A stretch of 64,000 nucleotides of DNA, taken from positions 2,790,001 to 2,854,000 of the forward strand of contig NZ_CP138332.1 in the NCBI RefSeq assembly GCF_033955345.1. Reading direction: 5' to 3'. This DNA is from Sphingobacterium bambusae. Its GTDB lineage: Bacteria; Bacteroidota; Bacteroidia; Sphingobacteriales; Sphingobacteriaceae. Within the stretch, counting starts at the first letter, position 1, and the number at the start of each line of letters is the position of its first letter. Below are positions 8,103 to 17,628 of this stretch, one piece after another. Made by a program: the position numbers and the translations under genes. The notes below the pieces were generated by a model that searched no databases, was not told the origin of the DNA, and was given only the letters and a program-made list of their open reading frames with translations.

Positions 8103-9785
8103 TTAAGGTTTTGGTAACGTGATCGTTTCGTTTTGATCCCAGTTGGCTCTTATGGTAAAGGTCTTTTCCAAATACCAGATGTTTTCAGCCTGTTTTTTAG
8201 CATATACGTCAGCTGGATCCCATTTACCGTTTTTATTTGCATCATAGATAATACGCAAGGTATATTTTCCGCCAGGAAACTTGTCGTATATTATTTTGTT
8301 GGTACTTAGATCCAATAAACGGCTATCGTGTATCTTTTCTTTTTGTTCATCAATAAGTTCCACTATATACTGCATAGTGGAGTCAGTGCCATTTATAGCG
8401 AAGCTGATATTACCATAGTTGTCTGATTCGTCAAACGTAAATTGTGTTTTAGATTCTTTATTGGTGTCATCAAAAGGACTTTTTAATGCACCTTCCTGGA
8501 TAACGAACTCATAGTTACGTTTGGCGCGCCAATTAAACCGTATATGATAAAGGTTTAGGTTTACGCTATCTTGTTGTAATTGAAAATTTCTACGTGAAAC
8601 AGAATCTTCATAAACCATTATTTTCGCTTTGTCGACATTCGCTAATGGGGTAAGGCTTGTCAATTTGATATGGCTGGTGCGGTCTACTTTATTGGTAATG
8701 TTCAATATAGGCTTTATTTCTCTATCGAATTTAACATTTCTGCCTGTTCGAATTAGTATCGTATCGTTGATTGCATTGCCACTTTGCAAGTTGAGCTTAA
8801 TGGAATCTAGTTCAGTTGGGCTGAAGAAAATTCTAGCCGAGTCATTTTGGAGACTATAACGTATAATTTTTGAAGCATCTAATTCTGTTGGATGCAATAT
8901 CCGTAATGTGGGGTTTTCTACAGGTTTATTAAATGTCAGTAGTATATTGCCTGTTTGCTCTATTTTCTTTTCTAATGTACGAAAGTCCTTTGGATAGGCT
9001 TTAGTTATCTCTAATTTGATTCCCGTAGTATCTTTGCTGAGCACAATACTGTCATTTAGGAAGCCTATCCATTCATCATTTCCATTGAATATTCTATCGT
9101 TATTTTGCTCTTTAAGCGCATATATTCGGTATGTATTTTCTCTTAGATTATTGAATTTGAAGTTACCTGATGTATCGACATTGGTGAATATGTTCGCTTT
9201 CCTCTTTCCAAAAATACTGTCTTGACTGGTCGGGATAAGTAGAACTTTGATGTTTTCGTCCTTCTTCATGTCGAAAGCTTTCGTAAATCCATTTTTTACA
9301 GATCCGCTGATTGATAGAGAGTCAAGTTCTGCCCCTGTTGCAAAAACATAATTGTAGTTCAGTAAAGCATTACCTTCATTATAATCAACTAAGCCTTTTC
9401 CGAAGTTGATGGTATAGGTGGTATTTTTCTCTAGTGAGTCGGGCAGCTGTATAACTAAGTTTTTCTTGCGAACTTTAAACAGCGGCTGTTCGTCAAGATC
9501 AGGGCTTATGCTAAATTCTTTAAATTGATTATTTAGTTTGATATACTCGTCGAATGTTAATACGATCTCCTTATCCTTGAAGTTGATGCCGAAGTTAGTT
9601 GGTGATTCATTTAACACTTTAGGTGGGAGCGAATCTTTAGGCCCACCAGAAGGTCTCTGTACATTGGCACAGCGGCTGAATGTCAATAACAGTAATAAAA
9701 TAAAGCCTGCAAGTGCTATATTTTGTGATTTACGTATTTTAAGGCTTTTTAAGCCATTTTTCTCTTTTTTGGAGTACTGTGTCAT
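8103..9785 (-). CDS. Ig-like (SbsA-type) domain lipoprotein of unknown function
   Basis: 560 residues. The N-terminus has a long charged n-region, a hydrophobic stretch (ALAGFILLLLLTF) and then SRC at about residue 39, consistent with a Bacteroidota lipoprotein or signal peptide. The mature start (PSGGPKDSLPP) and the following EIVLTFDEYIKL region resemble the bacterial Ig-like domain protein found throughout Bacteroidota, which begins with an SbsA-type Ig fold. The C-terminal third contains DANKNGKWDPADVY, typical of a Ca-binding-like beta-rich domain. Function is unknown; it is probably an outer-membrane-anchored structural protein. It lies downstream of mnmG on the same strand with a 76-bp gap. 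Confidence 0.75.
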   Translation of the reverse strand: MTQYSKKEKNGLKSLKIRKSQNIALAGFILLLLLTFSRCANVQRPSGGPKDSLPPKVLNESPTNFGINFKDKEIVLTFDEYIKLNNQFKEFSISPDLDEQPLFKVRKKNLVIQLPDSLEKNTTYTINFGKGLVDYNEGNALLNYNYVFATGAELDSLSISGSVKNGFTKAFDMKKDENIKVLLIPTSQDSIFGKRKANIFTNVDTSGNFKFNNLRENTYRIYALKEQNNDRIFNGNDEWIGFLNDSIVLSKDTTGIKLEITKAYPKDFRTLEKKIEQTGNILLTFNKPVENPTLRILHPTELDASKIIRYSLQNDSARIFFSPTELDSIKLNLQSGNAINDTILIRTGRNVKFDREIKPILNITNKVDRTSHIKLTSLTPLANVDKAKIMVYEDSVSRRNFQLQQDSVNLNLYHIRFNWRAKRNYEFVIQEGALKSPFDDTNKESKTQFTFDESDNYGNISFAINGTDSTMQYIVELIDEQKEKIHDSRLLDLSTNKIIYDKFPGGKYTLRIIYDANKNGKWDPADVYAKKQAENIWYLEKTFTIRANWDQNETITLPKP

Positions 9786-9861
9786 AAATTATAAAATAGT
9801 CGCTTAGAAGGCTTTATTTTAAGTTTTTTAATTTTTATTCAAGTTATTGATTATCAATTAT

Positions 9862-11721
9862 TTAACTCATGTGTACCATTAAAACACTGATATCGGAAGG
9901 CGATACTCCAGATATTCGCGAAGCTTGACCTAATGTACGCGGTTTTACTTTTAATAATTTTTCTCGCGCTTCGATAGAAAGAGAGTTTAGCGATTTATAA
10001 TCGAAATCCGGATTGATTTCTTTATCTTCCATCTTTTTCATTTTATTGACAATCTCCATTTCTTTCTCAAAGTAACTTTCATACTTTACTTTTATCTCTG
10101 CTTGCTCAATGGTTTCTTCGTCAAATTTTGAAAGGAATTTTTGAAATTCATCATCAGCTCTCGAAAGATCAACGATATTGACCTGTGGCCTACTTAATAT
10201 GTTGAACAACCTCGATTTTTGAACTACTGCGCTTGATCCAGCTTCTTGCAAAATAGGATTTATCTGATCGACTTCTACACTATGCTGTCTCATGTAGTTG
10301 ACGATGCTATCTGAGTTTTCAATTTTTTGATTTACCTTGGCTAAGCGCTCCTCCCCCACTAATCCCAATTTGTATGCTATTGGAGTGAGTCTGATATCGG
10401 CATTGTCTTGTCGAAGTAGGAGTCGGTGCTCAGCTCGCGAGGTGAACATGCGGTAAGGTTCCTCCGTACCTTTGGTGACAAGATCGTCAATCAGCACCCC
10501 AATATATGATTCGGAACGTTTAAGTATCAATTCATGGAGATCGTTCACACGCTGATGTGCGTTAACACCGGCAACAAATCCTTGTGCTGCGGCTTCTTCG
10601 TATCCTGTAGTACCATTGATTTGACCTGCGAAAAATAGATGCTTCACGCGTTGTGTTTCCAAAGTCAAGTCTAATTGCATTGGTGGAAAATAATCATATT
10701 CTATGGCGTAACCAGGCCTATACATTTTTGCATTTTCAAAACCTGGTATCAATTGTAAAGCTTTCAATTGCACATCTTCTGGAAGCGACGTAGAAAATCC
10801 ATTGACATAAATTTCTACAGTTTTAAAGCCCTCTGGTTCCACAAATATTTGGTGTCTGTCCCTTTCTGCAAATCGATTTATTTTATCTTCTATCGAAGGA
10901 CAGTATCGAGGACCAAGACCTTTTATTCTGCCCGTAAACATCGGAGAGCGGGCAAAGCCAGTTTTCAATACTTCGTGCACTTTGTCATTGGTATAGGTTA
11001 TCCAGCAACAGCGTTGTTCAGTTGGTATCTCTACATCGGTATAAGAAAAGCGTCCTCTTTTTTCATCTCCCCACTGCTCTTCCATTAGTGAGTAGTTCAA
11101 TGAGCGTCCATCTATACGTGGTGGCGTTCCGGTTTTCATTCGCCCTGCTTCGAAGCCTAAACTTACGAGTTGTTCCGTCAGTCCTGTTGCAGCCTTTTCG
11201 CCAGTTCGGCCGCCACCAATCTTTTTCTCTCCGATATGTATTAAGCCATTTAGGAAGGTGCCGTTTGTCAATACAACGGCATCAGCTTCAATACGAATTC
11301 CTAATGATGTAATTACTCCTTTAGCCTGACCATTTTCGACGATAACTTCTTTTACGGTATCCTGCCACATATCGACATTGGCTAATGACTCTAAAGTCAA
11401 TCGCCATTCTTCAGCGAAGCGCATGCGGTCATTTTGCGTACGTGGACTCCACATCGCTGGTCCTTTTGATCGGTTAAGCATTCTAAATTGGATTGTGGAT
11501 TTATCAGCTATGACTCCAGTGTATCCACCCATAGCGTCTATCTCACGAACTATTTGACCTTTAGCTACACCGCCTACTGCTGGGTTGCAGCTCATCTGCG
11601 CGATAACACCCATATTCATCGTGATCAATAACACCGATGAACCAAGGTTCGCTGCTGCTGCTGCTGCTTCACATCCTGCGTGGCCTGCCCCTACTACTAT
11701 AACATTGTATTTTTTAAACAT
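9862..11721 (-). CDS. mnmG: tRNA uridine-5-carboxymethylaminomethyl modification enzyme, FAD subunit
   Basis: 619 residues, normal length. With MnmE it installs the carboxymethylaminomethyl group at C5 of wobble uridine 34 in tRNAs. The FAD motif [10 protein letters not shown] is at residues 11-20. [38 protein letters not shown] with the nearby CC pair (EQRCCWI), and the C-terminal helical domain are diagnostic. The historic name gidA reflects its frequent location near replication origins, matching the candidate oriC about 4 kb away. Two parS-type sites occupy its 74-bp upstream gap, the nearer only 13 bp before the ATG, so ParB binding there could affect its transcription. Confidence 0.97.
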   Translation of the reverse strand: MFKKYNVIVVGAGHAGCEAAAAAANLGSSVLLITMNMGVIAQMSCNPAVGGVAKGQIVREIDAMGGYTGVIADKSTIQFRMLNRSKGPAMWSPRTQNDRMRFAEEWRLTLESLANVDMWQDTVKEVIVENGQAKGVITSLGIRIEADAVVLTNGTFLNGLIHIGEKKIGGGRTGEKAATGLTEQLVSLGFEAGRMKTGTPPRIDGRSLNYSLMEEQWGDEKRGRFSYTDVEIPTEQRCCWITYTNDKVHEVLKTGFARSPMFTGRIKGLGPRYCPSIEDKINRFAERDRHQIFVEPEGFKTVEIYVNGFSTSLPEDVQLKALQLIPGFENAKMYRPGYAIEYDYFPPMQLDLTLETQRVKHLFFAGQINGTTGYEEAAAQGFVAGVNAHQRVNDLHELILKRSESYIGVLIDDLVTKGTEEPYRMFTSRAEHRLLLRQDNADIRLTPIAYKLGLVGEERLAKVNQKIENSDSIVNYMRQHSVEVDQINPILQEAGSSAVVQKSRLFNILSRPQVNIVDLSRADDEFQKFLSKFDEETIEQAEIKVKYESYFEKEMEIVNKMKKMEDKEINPDFDYKSLNSLSIEAREKLLKVKPRTLGQASRISGVSPSDISVLMVHMS

Positions 11722-11734
11722 GATTATCTAAATG

Positions 11735-11750
11735 TGTTTCACGTGGAACA
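11735..11750. other. parS: parS centromere site 1 (ParB/Spo0J binding), exact
   Basis: TGTTTCACGTGGAACA; its reverse complement fits the published consensus TGTTNCACGTGAAACA at all 16 positions. It lies between the ABC-F gene and mnmG. Clusters of parS near the origin are bound by ParB and are known to drive chromosome segregation. The parAB genes are not in the window. Confidence 0.88.
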
Positions 11751-11777
11751 AGATTAAATTTTATAAATAAAAGATAT

Positions 11778-11793
11778 TGTTTCACGTGGAACG
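11778..11793. other. parS: parS centromere site 2, one mismatch
   Basis: TGTTTCACGTGGAACG, identical to site 1 except for the last base. It has the same orientation and starts 43 bp after site 1, about four helical turns. It lies 2 bp from the ABC-F stop codon. Confidence 0.8.
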
Positions 11794-11795
11794 TA

Positions 11796-13658
11796 TTATA
11801 TAAATTCTGCCAATTCCATCCAGCGCTCGGATTTTTTATCCAGCGCTACTTTTAATTGTTCTATGCCCTCCGCCTGCTCTTGCAATTTGTCGTAAGCAGT
11901 CGTTTCGTTCATCTCTTTTTGTTTATCGGCGATCGATTGCTCCATCTCCTCTATTTCCTTTTCCAAGGTTTCGTACTCTTTGATTTCTTTGTAGGATAGC
12001 TTTCTCTTATCCGTAGTCAGATTTTTTTGTGGGACTACTTCTTTGATAGTTGCTTTGTCTTTCTGTGCTTTTGCCTTTAACTCTTCTTCTGCTTTATGGT
12101 CTGCGTAGTTACCGTTGTATATACGAATGTGGCCTTCTCCTTCGAAGATAAAAAGTTGCTCGCTTAACCTGTCAATGAGATAACGATCGTGAGATACGAG
12201 TATAAGGATGCCGGGGTAATTATCTAAAAATTCTTCTAGTACGTTTAATGTATCTATATCTAGATCGTTGGATGGCTCATCGAGAATAAGGAAGTTCGGA
12301 CTTTTCATTAATACACGCATCAATTGAAGTCTCTTCTTCTCTCCCCCACTCAATTTGCTAACTAAATTAAATTGCTTCTCTGGCGGAAATAAAAATAAGG
12401 TTAACAGTTGTGAAGCGGTTAGATTATCTCCATTCGCCATGGATATATATTCCGCTACATTTTTTACAACGTCGAGAACTTTATCTGTATCTTTGAACTC
12501 TAGTCCACCTTGCTGATAGTAGCCGAACACCGTAGTTTCTCCGACGTCTACCGTGCCGGTATCTGGCGACACTTGTTCGGTTAATAGATTCAAAAATGTA
12601 GTCTTTCCAGTTCCGTTCTTTCCCGCTAAACCTATACGGTCTCCCTTTTTGAAAGTATAGCTAAACTCGCTGATAATGGTTTTTCCGTTGTATGACTTGC
12701 CTAGGTTTTCAATTTCGATTATTTTAGAACCCTGACGCGACACTTTAACGGAAAGCTGGACGCTATCGTTTTTACGCGGACCTTTAGATTTTTCTTCCAG
12801 ATCATAGTAAGCTTCGATACGCGCTTTAGACTTTGTACCGCGAGCCTGCGGTTGCCTACGCATCCATTCCAATTCTTTCTTGAGTAAGTTGCGCGCCTTA
12901 TCAGCCATCGCTACATCTATAGTTTCTCGTTCCGCCTTCTTCTCCAAGAAATACGTATAGTTTCCTTTGTATAAATATACCTCTCCTCTGTCCAGTTCGC
13001 GGATCTCGTTGCACACATTATCTAAAAAATATCTATCATGCGTTACCAGTAAAACTGTTTTGTTACCTGTGGTAAGTAATTTCTCTAGCCACTCGATGGT
13101 TTCTATATCCAAATGGTTGGTGGGCTCATCGAGAATATAAACATCCGGTTCGTCGATTAACAGTTTAGCTAACGAGAGCCGTTTCTTTTGTCCGCCAGAT
13201 AACTCATGTATGTTCTGTTCGAAATTAGATATATGTAGCCGATTTAAGATCGTTTTTATATTGTATTCATATTCCCAAGCCTCTAAAGCCGAAAGTTTAT
13301 CCGTTAGTTCGGCTAGCCTATCGTGATCTATATCTTCAGAAGCAAGAAGCTCTTCATAGTCCCTGATCAGTTGCTGCTGCTCGTTGTCTGCGCTGTAGAT
13401 AAAGTCATTGACAGTCTTCAATCCGTCAAAATTTGGCTCTTGGTTCAAAAAGCCAACCTTCAGGCCTCGCTCTTTAACAACCTTTCCCGCAGTGGGCGAT
13501 TCCACTTCTGCTAATATTTTTAGTAAAGTTGATTTACCCGTACCGTTTATTCCGACCAAGGCTACTCTATCTCCTTTTTGAAGGCCAAAATGCAGATTTC
13601 TAAAAAGCCATTTATCGTTGTAGGAATGCCCCAGCTGTTCCGTTGATAGTATACTCAC
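11796..13658 (-). CDS. ABC-F family ATPase, Uup-like
   Basis: 620 residues with two ABC cassettes and no membrane segments. Cassette 1 has Walker A GINGTGKST, signature LSGGQKKR and Walker B/H-loop ILDEPTNHLDI. Cassette 2 has GKNGTGKTT, LSGGEKKR and ILDEPSNDLDI. The linker carries the ABC-F KSKARIEAYYDLE region, and the last ~80 residues form a charged coiled coil (YKEIKEYETLEKEIEEMEQ) as in Uup. ABC-F proteins act on the ribosome, as translation factors or antibiotic-resistance factors; Uup also affects precise transposon excision. The C-terminal coil favours Uup over a resistance factor. A minus-strand TAnnTTTG-type motif (TAATTTTG, 13740-13747) could be its promoter. Confidence 0.88.
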   Translation of the reverse strand: MSILSTEQLGHSYNDKWLFRNLHFGLQKGDRVALVGINGTGKSTLLKILAEVESPTAGKVVKERGLKVGFLNQEPNFDGLKTVNDFIYSADNEQQQLIRDYEELLASEDIDHDRLAELTDKLSALEAWEYEYNIKTILNRLHISNFEQNIHELSGGQKKRLSLAKLLIDEPDVYILDEPTNHLDIETIEWLEKLLTTGNKTVLLVTHDRYFLDNVCNEIRELDRGEVYLYKGNYTYFLEKKAERETIDVAMADKARNLLKKELEWMRRQPQARGTKSKARIEAYYDLEEKSKGPRKNDSVQLSVKVSRQGSKIIEIENLGKSYNGKTIISEFSYTFKKGDRIGLAGKNGTGKTTFLNLLTEQVSPDTGTVDVGETTVFGYYQQGGLEFKDTDKVLDVVKNVAEYISMANGDNLTASQLLTLFLFPPEKQFNLVSKLSGGEKKRLQLMRVLMKSPNFLILDEPSNDLDIDTLNVLEEFLDNYPGILILVSHDRYLIDRLSEQLFIFEGEGHIRIYNGNYADHKAEEELKAKAQKDKATIKEVVPQKNLTTDKRKLSYKEIKEYETLEKEIEEMEQSIADKQKEMNETTAYDKLQEQAEGIEQLKVALDKKSERWMELAEFI

Positions 13659-13739
13659 TTTTTTAATATTTTGAAAATCAATGTATTATATAATTTTATA
13701 TTGAAAACGCACTTTGTATTTCTAATGCTGATCAATAGA

Positions 13740-13747
13740 CAAAATTA
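13740..13747 (-). promoter_or_regulatory. Possible -7 promoter element for the ABC-F gene
   Basis: TAATTTTG on the minus strand fits TAnnTTTG and lies about 80 bp before the start codon in an AT-rich gap. No -33 element was identified. Confidence 0.3.
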
Positions 13748-13874
13748 TATATGTTGAAATGCTTATCTAGCCGCTCTTCGAGGATAGACTATTCCAAGCA
13801 CAAAAATAAGTAAATATTTGTGGTATTCGCGATATAGAGTGCTGTCGCGATATTAATTTACAAAGTACGGAGAT

Positions 13875-14261
13875 TTAATTGAGCTTATAGGAAGCTATCA
13901 AATTAAATCTGGGGATGTCTACCAAAAAGTAGTTGCCATCGACTTCCTTCAGCATTTCATAATATCCTTCCATAAATCCGATGTCACTCTTGAGGTTGCA
14001 ACCCGATGTATAACGGTGTACGGCACCTGGCGATAGCACCGGCTGCTCGCCTACAACACCCTCTCCGTCAACACTTTTGTACTCGCCATTCGAGTCAAAA
14101 ATATCCCAATGTCTACTTATCAGTTGGATCGTATAATCACTTAGGTTCTCAATCGTAATTTGATAGGAGAACATAAAATGCAGCTTTTCTGGATTTGAAT
14201 ATTCTGGCTGATAAACAACATCTACGGATACCTTAATACCTGCTGTGATCTGTGTAGTCAT
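13875..14261 (-). CDS. apaG: ApaG domain protein
   Basis: 128 residues, the usual ApaG length, with the family's fibronectin-III-like beta-sandwich signature: FSYQITIENLSDYTIQLISRHW, the GEGVVGEQPVLSPG block and a C-terminal MEGYYEML segment. ApaG is historically linked to Co2+ resistance and Mg2+ efflux, but its biochemical role is not settled. It sits alone on the minus strand, divergent from the RsmI-like gene and 216 bp upstream of the ABC-F gene. Two direct copies of TCGCGATAT (13827-13835, 13845-13853) lie just past its stop codon; their meaning is unclear. Confidence 0.9.
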   Translation of the reverse strand: MTTQITAGIKVSVDVVYQPEYSNPEKLHFMFSYQITIENLSDYTIQLISRHWDIFDSNGEYKSVDGEGVVGEQPVLSPGAVHRYTSGCNLKSDIGFMEGYYEMLKEVDGNYFLVDIPRFNLIASYKLN

Positions 14262-14369
14262 TTGAAAATAAACTTATTAGTCCATGCCAAATTATCAAAT
14301 TATATCGAGATGTCAAATTTTCTTTTATTTAGTTTGGCAAAGGGCATGTGCGCGTGCGCGAATATTTAG

Positions 14370-14377
14370 TAGTTTTG
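14370..14377 (+). promoter_or_regulatory. -7 promoter element directly before the RsmI-like start codon
   Basis: TAGTTTTG matches TAnnTTTG and ends 3 bp before the ATG at 14381, implying a leaderless or nearly leaderless transcript. It also argues against the longer reading frame starting at 14348. Confidence 0.45.
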
Positions 14378-14380
14378 AGT

Positions 14381-15094
14381 ATGTCAAAAGGAACATTGTA
14401 TCTCATTCCGGTGCCGTTGGCGGAAGCTGCAGAACAGGCAAGTTACACTGCTTTCCATAAGCAGTTGATCGAGGAGATAGATGAATATGTAGTGGAAAAT
14501 GAGAAAACAGCGCGGCGTTTTTTAAAATTGGCCGGGCGCACAAAGCCACAGAGTGAATTGATTATCCACGACTATGGTAAGCATGTACGTGATAAGGTTG
14601 ACTACAACCATATTTTTCGATCAGCGCAGCAGGGAAAGAATATCGGATTGATGTCCGATGCGGGTTGCCCAGGTGTAGCCGATCCGGGAGCAGAAGTGGT
14701 GGCCGAAGCACACAAACGTGGTATACGCGTTGTCCCACTTGTAGGGCCTAGTTCTATTTTATTGGCTTTAATGGCTTCTGGATTCAGTGGACAAAAATTC
14801 GCTTTTCATGGCTATTTGCCGATTGATAAAGCAGATCGTTCTCGAAAATTAAAGGATCTCGAATCTCAGTCGGCAAAGGAAAAGCAGACACAGATTTTTA
14901 TAGAGACCCCTTTTCGTAATAATGTGCTATTTGAAGAACTCTTGAAACACTGTAAGCCGCAAACCAAAATTTGCGTAGCCTGCAACTTAACAGCGGAGGA
15001 TGAAATGGTGATGACTAGATCCGTTTTGGATTGGAAGCAACAACAAGTGGATCTTCATAAGAAGCCAGCAATTTTTTTAATTTATGCCCAATAA
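14381..15094 (+). CDS. RsmI-like SAM-dependent methyltransferase (tetrapyrrole methylase fold)
   Basis: 237 residues from the chosen ATG; a longer frame from 14348 adds 11 unlikely residues and would start upstream of the -7 motif. The N-terminus GTLYLIPVPL, the MSDAGCPGVADPGAE loop and GPSSILLALMASGFSG match the RsmI/tetrapyrrole methylase fold. RsmI 2'-O-methylates C1402 of 16S rRNA, but this shorter type lacks the C-terminal RsmI extension. In Bacteroidota it often occurs alongside a true rsmI, so its substrate may differ. It opens a run of four plus-strand genes ending at the terminator near 17.46 kb. Confidence 0.82.
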   Translation: MSKGTLYLIPVPLAEAAEQASYTAFHKQLIEEIDEYVVENEKTARRFLKLAGRTKPQSELIIHDYGKHVRDKVDYNHIFRSAQQGKNIGLMSDAGCPGVADPGAEVVAEAHKRGIRVVPLVGPSSILLALMASGFSGQKFAFHGYLPIDKADRSRKLKDLESQSAKEKQTQIFIETPFRNNVLFEELLKHCKPQTKICVACNLTAEDEMVMTRSVLDWKQQQVDLHKKPAIFLIYAQ

Positions 15095-15107
15095 ATAAGG
15101 ATAAGAT

Positions 15108-15596
15108 ATGTTTGAAATGCTACCAGAGCGCGTAACAGAAGAAATGTTGTATGCTGCATTAATTGCTGGTGCAATACGAATCCTCGTGTGGATTGCTTTT
15201 GCATATACCATTTATAGTACGTTAAAGCTCATCAAGAAAGAAAACCAAAATATATTGCCCAGTCAGGCTTGGTTCGTGGCTCTACCATTGTTTAATATTT
15301 TTTGGAATTTTGAAGTTGTACGTCGATTAACGGATTCCCTCAATAATGAATTTTACGACCGGCAGGTGGAGGTAGACGACCGGCCTACGCAAAAGTGGGG
15401 AATGTGGTTTGCTTGGACCTTTCTGATCAGCTTCTTGCCGCTGCCCATGTTTATTATCATTGTGGTTTCGGTATTGCATTTGGTGTATTTTATAACCTAT
15501 TGGGTGAAAGTGCATGAGCATAAGGTGCTATTGAAAATGCATATCACACAATTTGGTAAAGATTATAACGCACATAAAAACGAAGATGAAGATTAG
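15108..15596 (+). CDS. Small integral membrane protein (DUF4328-like)
   Basis: 162 residues with about four predicted membrane segments: residues 13-35, a short hydrophobic stretch around WFVALPLFNIFWNF (about 60-75), WGMWFAWTFLISFL, and FIIIVVSVLHLVYFITYW. The central KLIKKENQ...WFVALPLFNIFW pattern resembles small Bacteroidota membrane proteins of the DUF4328-like type; I am not certain of the family. It lies 13 bp after the RsmI-like gene, and its stop overlaps the Nif3-like start by 11 bp, indicating translational coupling. Function unknown. Confidence 0.7.
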   Translation: MFEMLPERVTEEMLYAALIAGAIRILVWIAFAYTIYSTLKLIKKENQNILPSQAWFVALPLFNIFWNFEVVRRLTDSLNNEFYDRQVEVDDRPTQKWGMWFAWTFLISFLPLPMFIIIVVSVLHLVYFITYWVKVHEHKVLLKMHITQFGKDYNAHKNEDED

Positions 15597-16683
15597 AGAA
15601 CTTACCCAATATTTGGAGCAGCTTGCTCCCCTATCCTATCAAGAAGCCTACGATAATTCCGGATTGTTGGTTGGAAACCCGGATGATGACATTCAGCGTG
15701 GGTTGATATCGTTGGACTGTACAGAGGATGTGTTGGATGAAGCCATTGAAAAAGGATGTGATATTGTGATCTCGCACCATCCTATTGTCTTCAAAGCTTT
15801 AAAGAAGCTGAATGGAAAAAACTATGTAGAACGCGTCATCATAAAGGCTATTAAGCATAATATTGCGTTATACGCCATTCATACCAACCTAGACAACGTG
15901 TTTGGTGGTGTAAGTAGTAAGTTGGCTGAAAAATTGGAACTCGAATCGCATGCTGTGCTACAGCCTAAAACAGGGCTAATGAAGAAGCTTTCGGTATTCG
16001 TACCCCGTACACATGTAGAGCTCGTTCGGGAAGCCTTGTTCAATGCAGGCGCCGGTGCCATAGGCAATTATGATCAGTGCAGTTATAATACGGTTGGATA
16101 TGGAACGTTTAGGGCATTGGAAGGTGCTGATCCTACGATTGGTGAAGTCGGCCTACAGGAGCGGGTGGAGGAAACTAAAGTGGAGGTTGTCTATCCGGTG
16201 AACAGGGAGCGGGCCGTATTATTGGCGATGTATCATTCGCATCCCTATGAGGAGGTTGCACATGATATACTTGCTTTGGAAAATACCTTGTATACGGTAG
16301 GGTCTGGCGCCATAGGTAACTTGCCTAGTCCTATGCGTGGGGAGGCTTTCTTGTCTTATCTCAAGGAAAAGCTCAATTTACAGGTAATCCGACATACGCG
16401 TTTGTTGGATAAGCCCATCAGCCGCGTGGCGGTGTGTGGCGGTGCAGGTAGCTTTCTCTTAGCCGAAGCGAAGCGATCGGGAGCCGATATCTTTATTTCG
16501 GCAGATTACAAGTACCACGAGTTCTTTGATGCGGAAGATGAAATCGTGATCGCTGATATCGGACATTTTGAAAGTGAACAATTTACACAAGAATTATTAT
16601 TGGAAATTATTCGGAAAAAATTTGTTAACTTTGCTGTCCTATTGACAGAAATAGAGACAAATCCTATAAAATACTACAGTTAA
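15586..16683 (+). CDS. Nif3-like dinuclear metal centre protein (GTP cyclohydrolase I type 2 family)
   Basis: 365 residues from MKIRELTQYLEQL; an upstream in-frame ATG at 15553 adds 11 residues lying wholly inside the previous gene and is unlikely. The N-terminal SYQEAYDNSGLLVG and DIVISHHPIVFKALKKL, and the C-terminal GGAGSFLLAEAKRSGADIFISADYKYHEF and ADIGHFESE, provide the histidine and acidic ligands of the two-metal site. The middle insertion (about residues 130-235) is the PII-like domain of the long form. Family members form hexameric rings; their role is poorly defined, despite frequent annotation as GTP cyclohydrolase. The final base of its stop codon overlaps the first base of the next ATG. 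Confidence 0.87.
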   Translation: MKIRELTQYLEQLAPLSYQEAYDNSGLLVGNPDDDIQRGLISLDCTEDVLDEAIEKGCDIVISHHPIVFKALKKLNGKNYVERVIIKAIKHNIALYAIHTNLDNVFGGVSSKLAEKLELESHAVLQPKTGLMKKLSVFVPRTHVELVREALFNAGAGAIGNYDQCSYNTVGYGTFRALEGADPTIGEVGLQERVEETKVEVVYPVNRERAVLLAMYHSHPYEEVAHDILALENTLYTVGSGAIGNLPSPMRGEAFLSYLKEKLNLQVIRHTRLLDKPISRVAVCGGAGSFLLAEAKRSGADIFISADYKYHEFFDAEDEIVIADIGHFESEQFTQELLLEIIRKKFVNFAVLLTEIETNPIKYYS

Positions 16684-17426
16684 TGGAACAAACCGTAGAA
16701 CAAAAGTTAAAAGCATTATGGGCCTTGCAGTCCATTCATACGAAAATAGATAAGATTCGCCAGGTACGTGGCGAGTTACCTATTGAGGTAGCCGATCTAG
16801 AAGACGAGATTGCGGGTCTTGACACACGCATCGAAAAGATCAGAACTGATCTTGACGACTTGGAGGATTCCATTGTTAAACGTAAGAATATGATCAAAGA
16901 TGCGCAAGCAGCGATCAAGAAATACGAAGGACAGTTGAACGAAGTGAAAAACAACCGTGAGTACGATGCTATTTCGAAAGAAATCGAGATTCAAGGTTTG
17001 GAGATCCAAGTGTGTGAAAAACGTATTCGTGAAGCCGAGTTCGAAATCAAAAACAAAACGGAAGGTTACGAAAGTACGCTTAAAAACGTTGATTACAGCA
17101 AAGGTGAACTTGATGTGAAGAAACAAGAATTGGAAACAATTACTTCGGAAACACAGAAGGAAGAGGATGCGCTAGTTGAAAAGGCAGATGCTGCAACTAC
17201 GCATATCGAAGATCGCTTGCTTAAAGTTTACGATAAACTACGTGGTTCATTCCGCAATGGTTTAGCGGTAGTTTCTATCGAGCGTGATAGCTGTTCAGGA
17301 TGTTATAATAAGATCCCACCTCAGCTACAATCTGAAATTCGTCAGCGCAAGAAAATTATTATCTGCGAACATTGCGGTAGAATTATTGTCGATGAGGGCA
17401 TCGTTTTCGAAGAAGAGAACGGTTAA
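16683..17426 (+). CDS. Coiled-coil protein with C-terminal C4 zinc ribbon
   Basis: 247 residues. Residues ~20-180 are a long, highly charged antiparallel coiled coil (for example DLEDEIAGLDTRIEKI). The C-terminus has two CxxC knuckles (CSGCYNKI and CEHCGRII) forming a zinc ribbon of the zf-RING_7/CT398 type. Structurally studied relatives such as Chlamydia CT398 bind nucleic-acid-related or transcription proteins (sigma54, secretion ATPase), but a general function is not established. It is coupled to the Nif3-like gene by a one-base overlap, an arrangement commonly conserved in Bacteroidota and elsewhere. A terminator follows 20 bp downstream. Confidence 0.85.
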   Translation: MEQTVEQKLKALWALQSIHTKIDKIRQVRGELPIEVADLEDEIAGLDTRIEKIRTDLDDLEDSIVKRKNMIKDAQAAIKKYEGQLNEVKNNREYDAISKEIEIQGLEIQVCEKRIREAEFEIKNKTEGYESTLKNVDYSKGELDVKKQELETITSETQKEEDALVEKADAATTHIEDRLLKVYDKLRGSFRNGLAVVSIERDSCSGCYNKIPPQLQSEIRQRKKIIICEHCGRIIVDEGIVFEEENG

Positions 17427-17443
17427 TTCGATTCAAAGCATAA

Positions 17444-17490
17444 GGAAAGGGCTAAAGTATATTTACTTAGCCCTTTTCTCGTTTTAGACC
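17444..17490 (+). terminator. Terminator after the zinc-ribbon gene
   Basis: GGGCTAAAGTA pairs with TACTTAGCCC (one bulged A), extended by AAA/TTT, and is followed by a T-rich run. It closes the 14.38-17.43 kb operon. Confidence 0.8.
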
Positions 17491-17594
17491 TAAATAAGCA
17501 AGGATATTTAAGTGACTTTTTTGGTTTAGTAGGTTATACTTTTCGTTTATATGCAACATATCTGATATATTTACGAAGAAGTCCTAAATTAAAT

Positions 17595-17602
17595 TACTTT
17601 TG
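17595..17602 (+). promoter_or_regulatory. -7 promoter element for the tricorn-like protease gene
   Basis: TACTTTTG, an exact TAnnTTTG match, 26 bp before the ATG. No clear -33 TTTG was seen. Confidence 0.4.
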
Positions 17603-17628
17603 ATCGAATTAATTAGTCACTTATTTAC

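Noticed and set aside
13827..13853. Two direct copies of TCGCGATAT after apaG
   Set aside because: Only 9 bp each and containing the palindrome TCGCGA; no array or mobile-element context.
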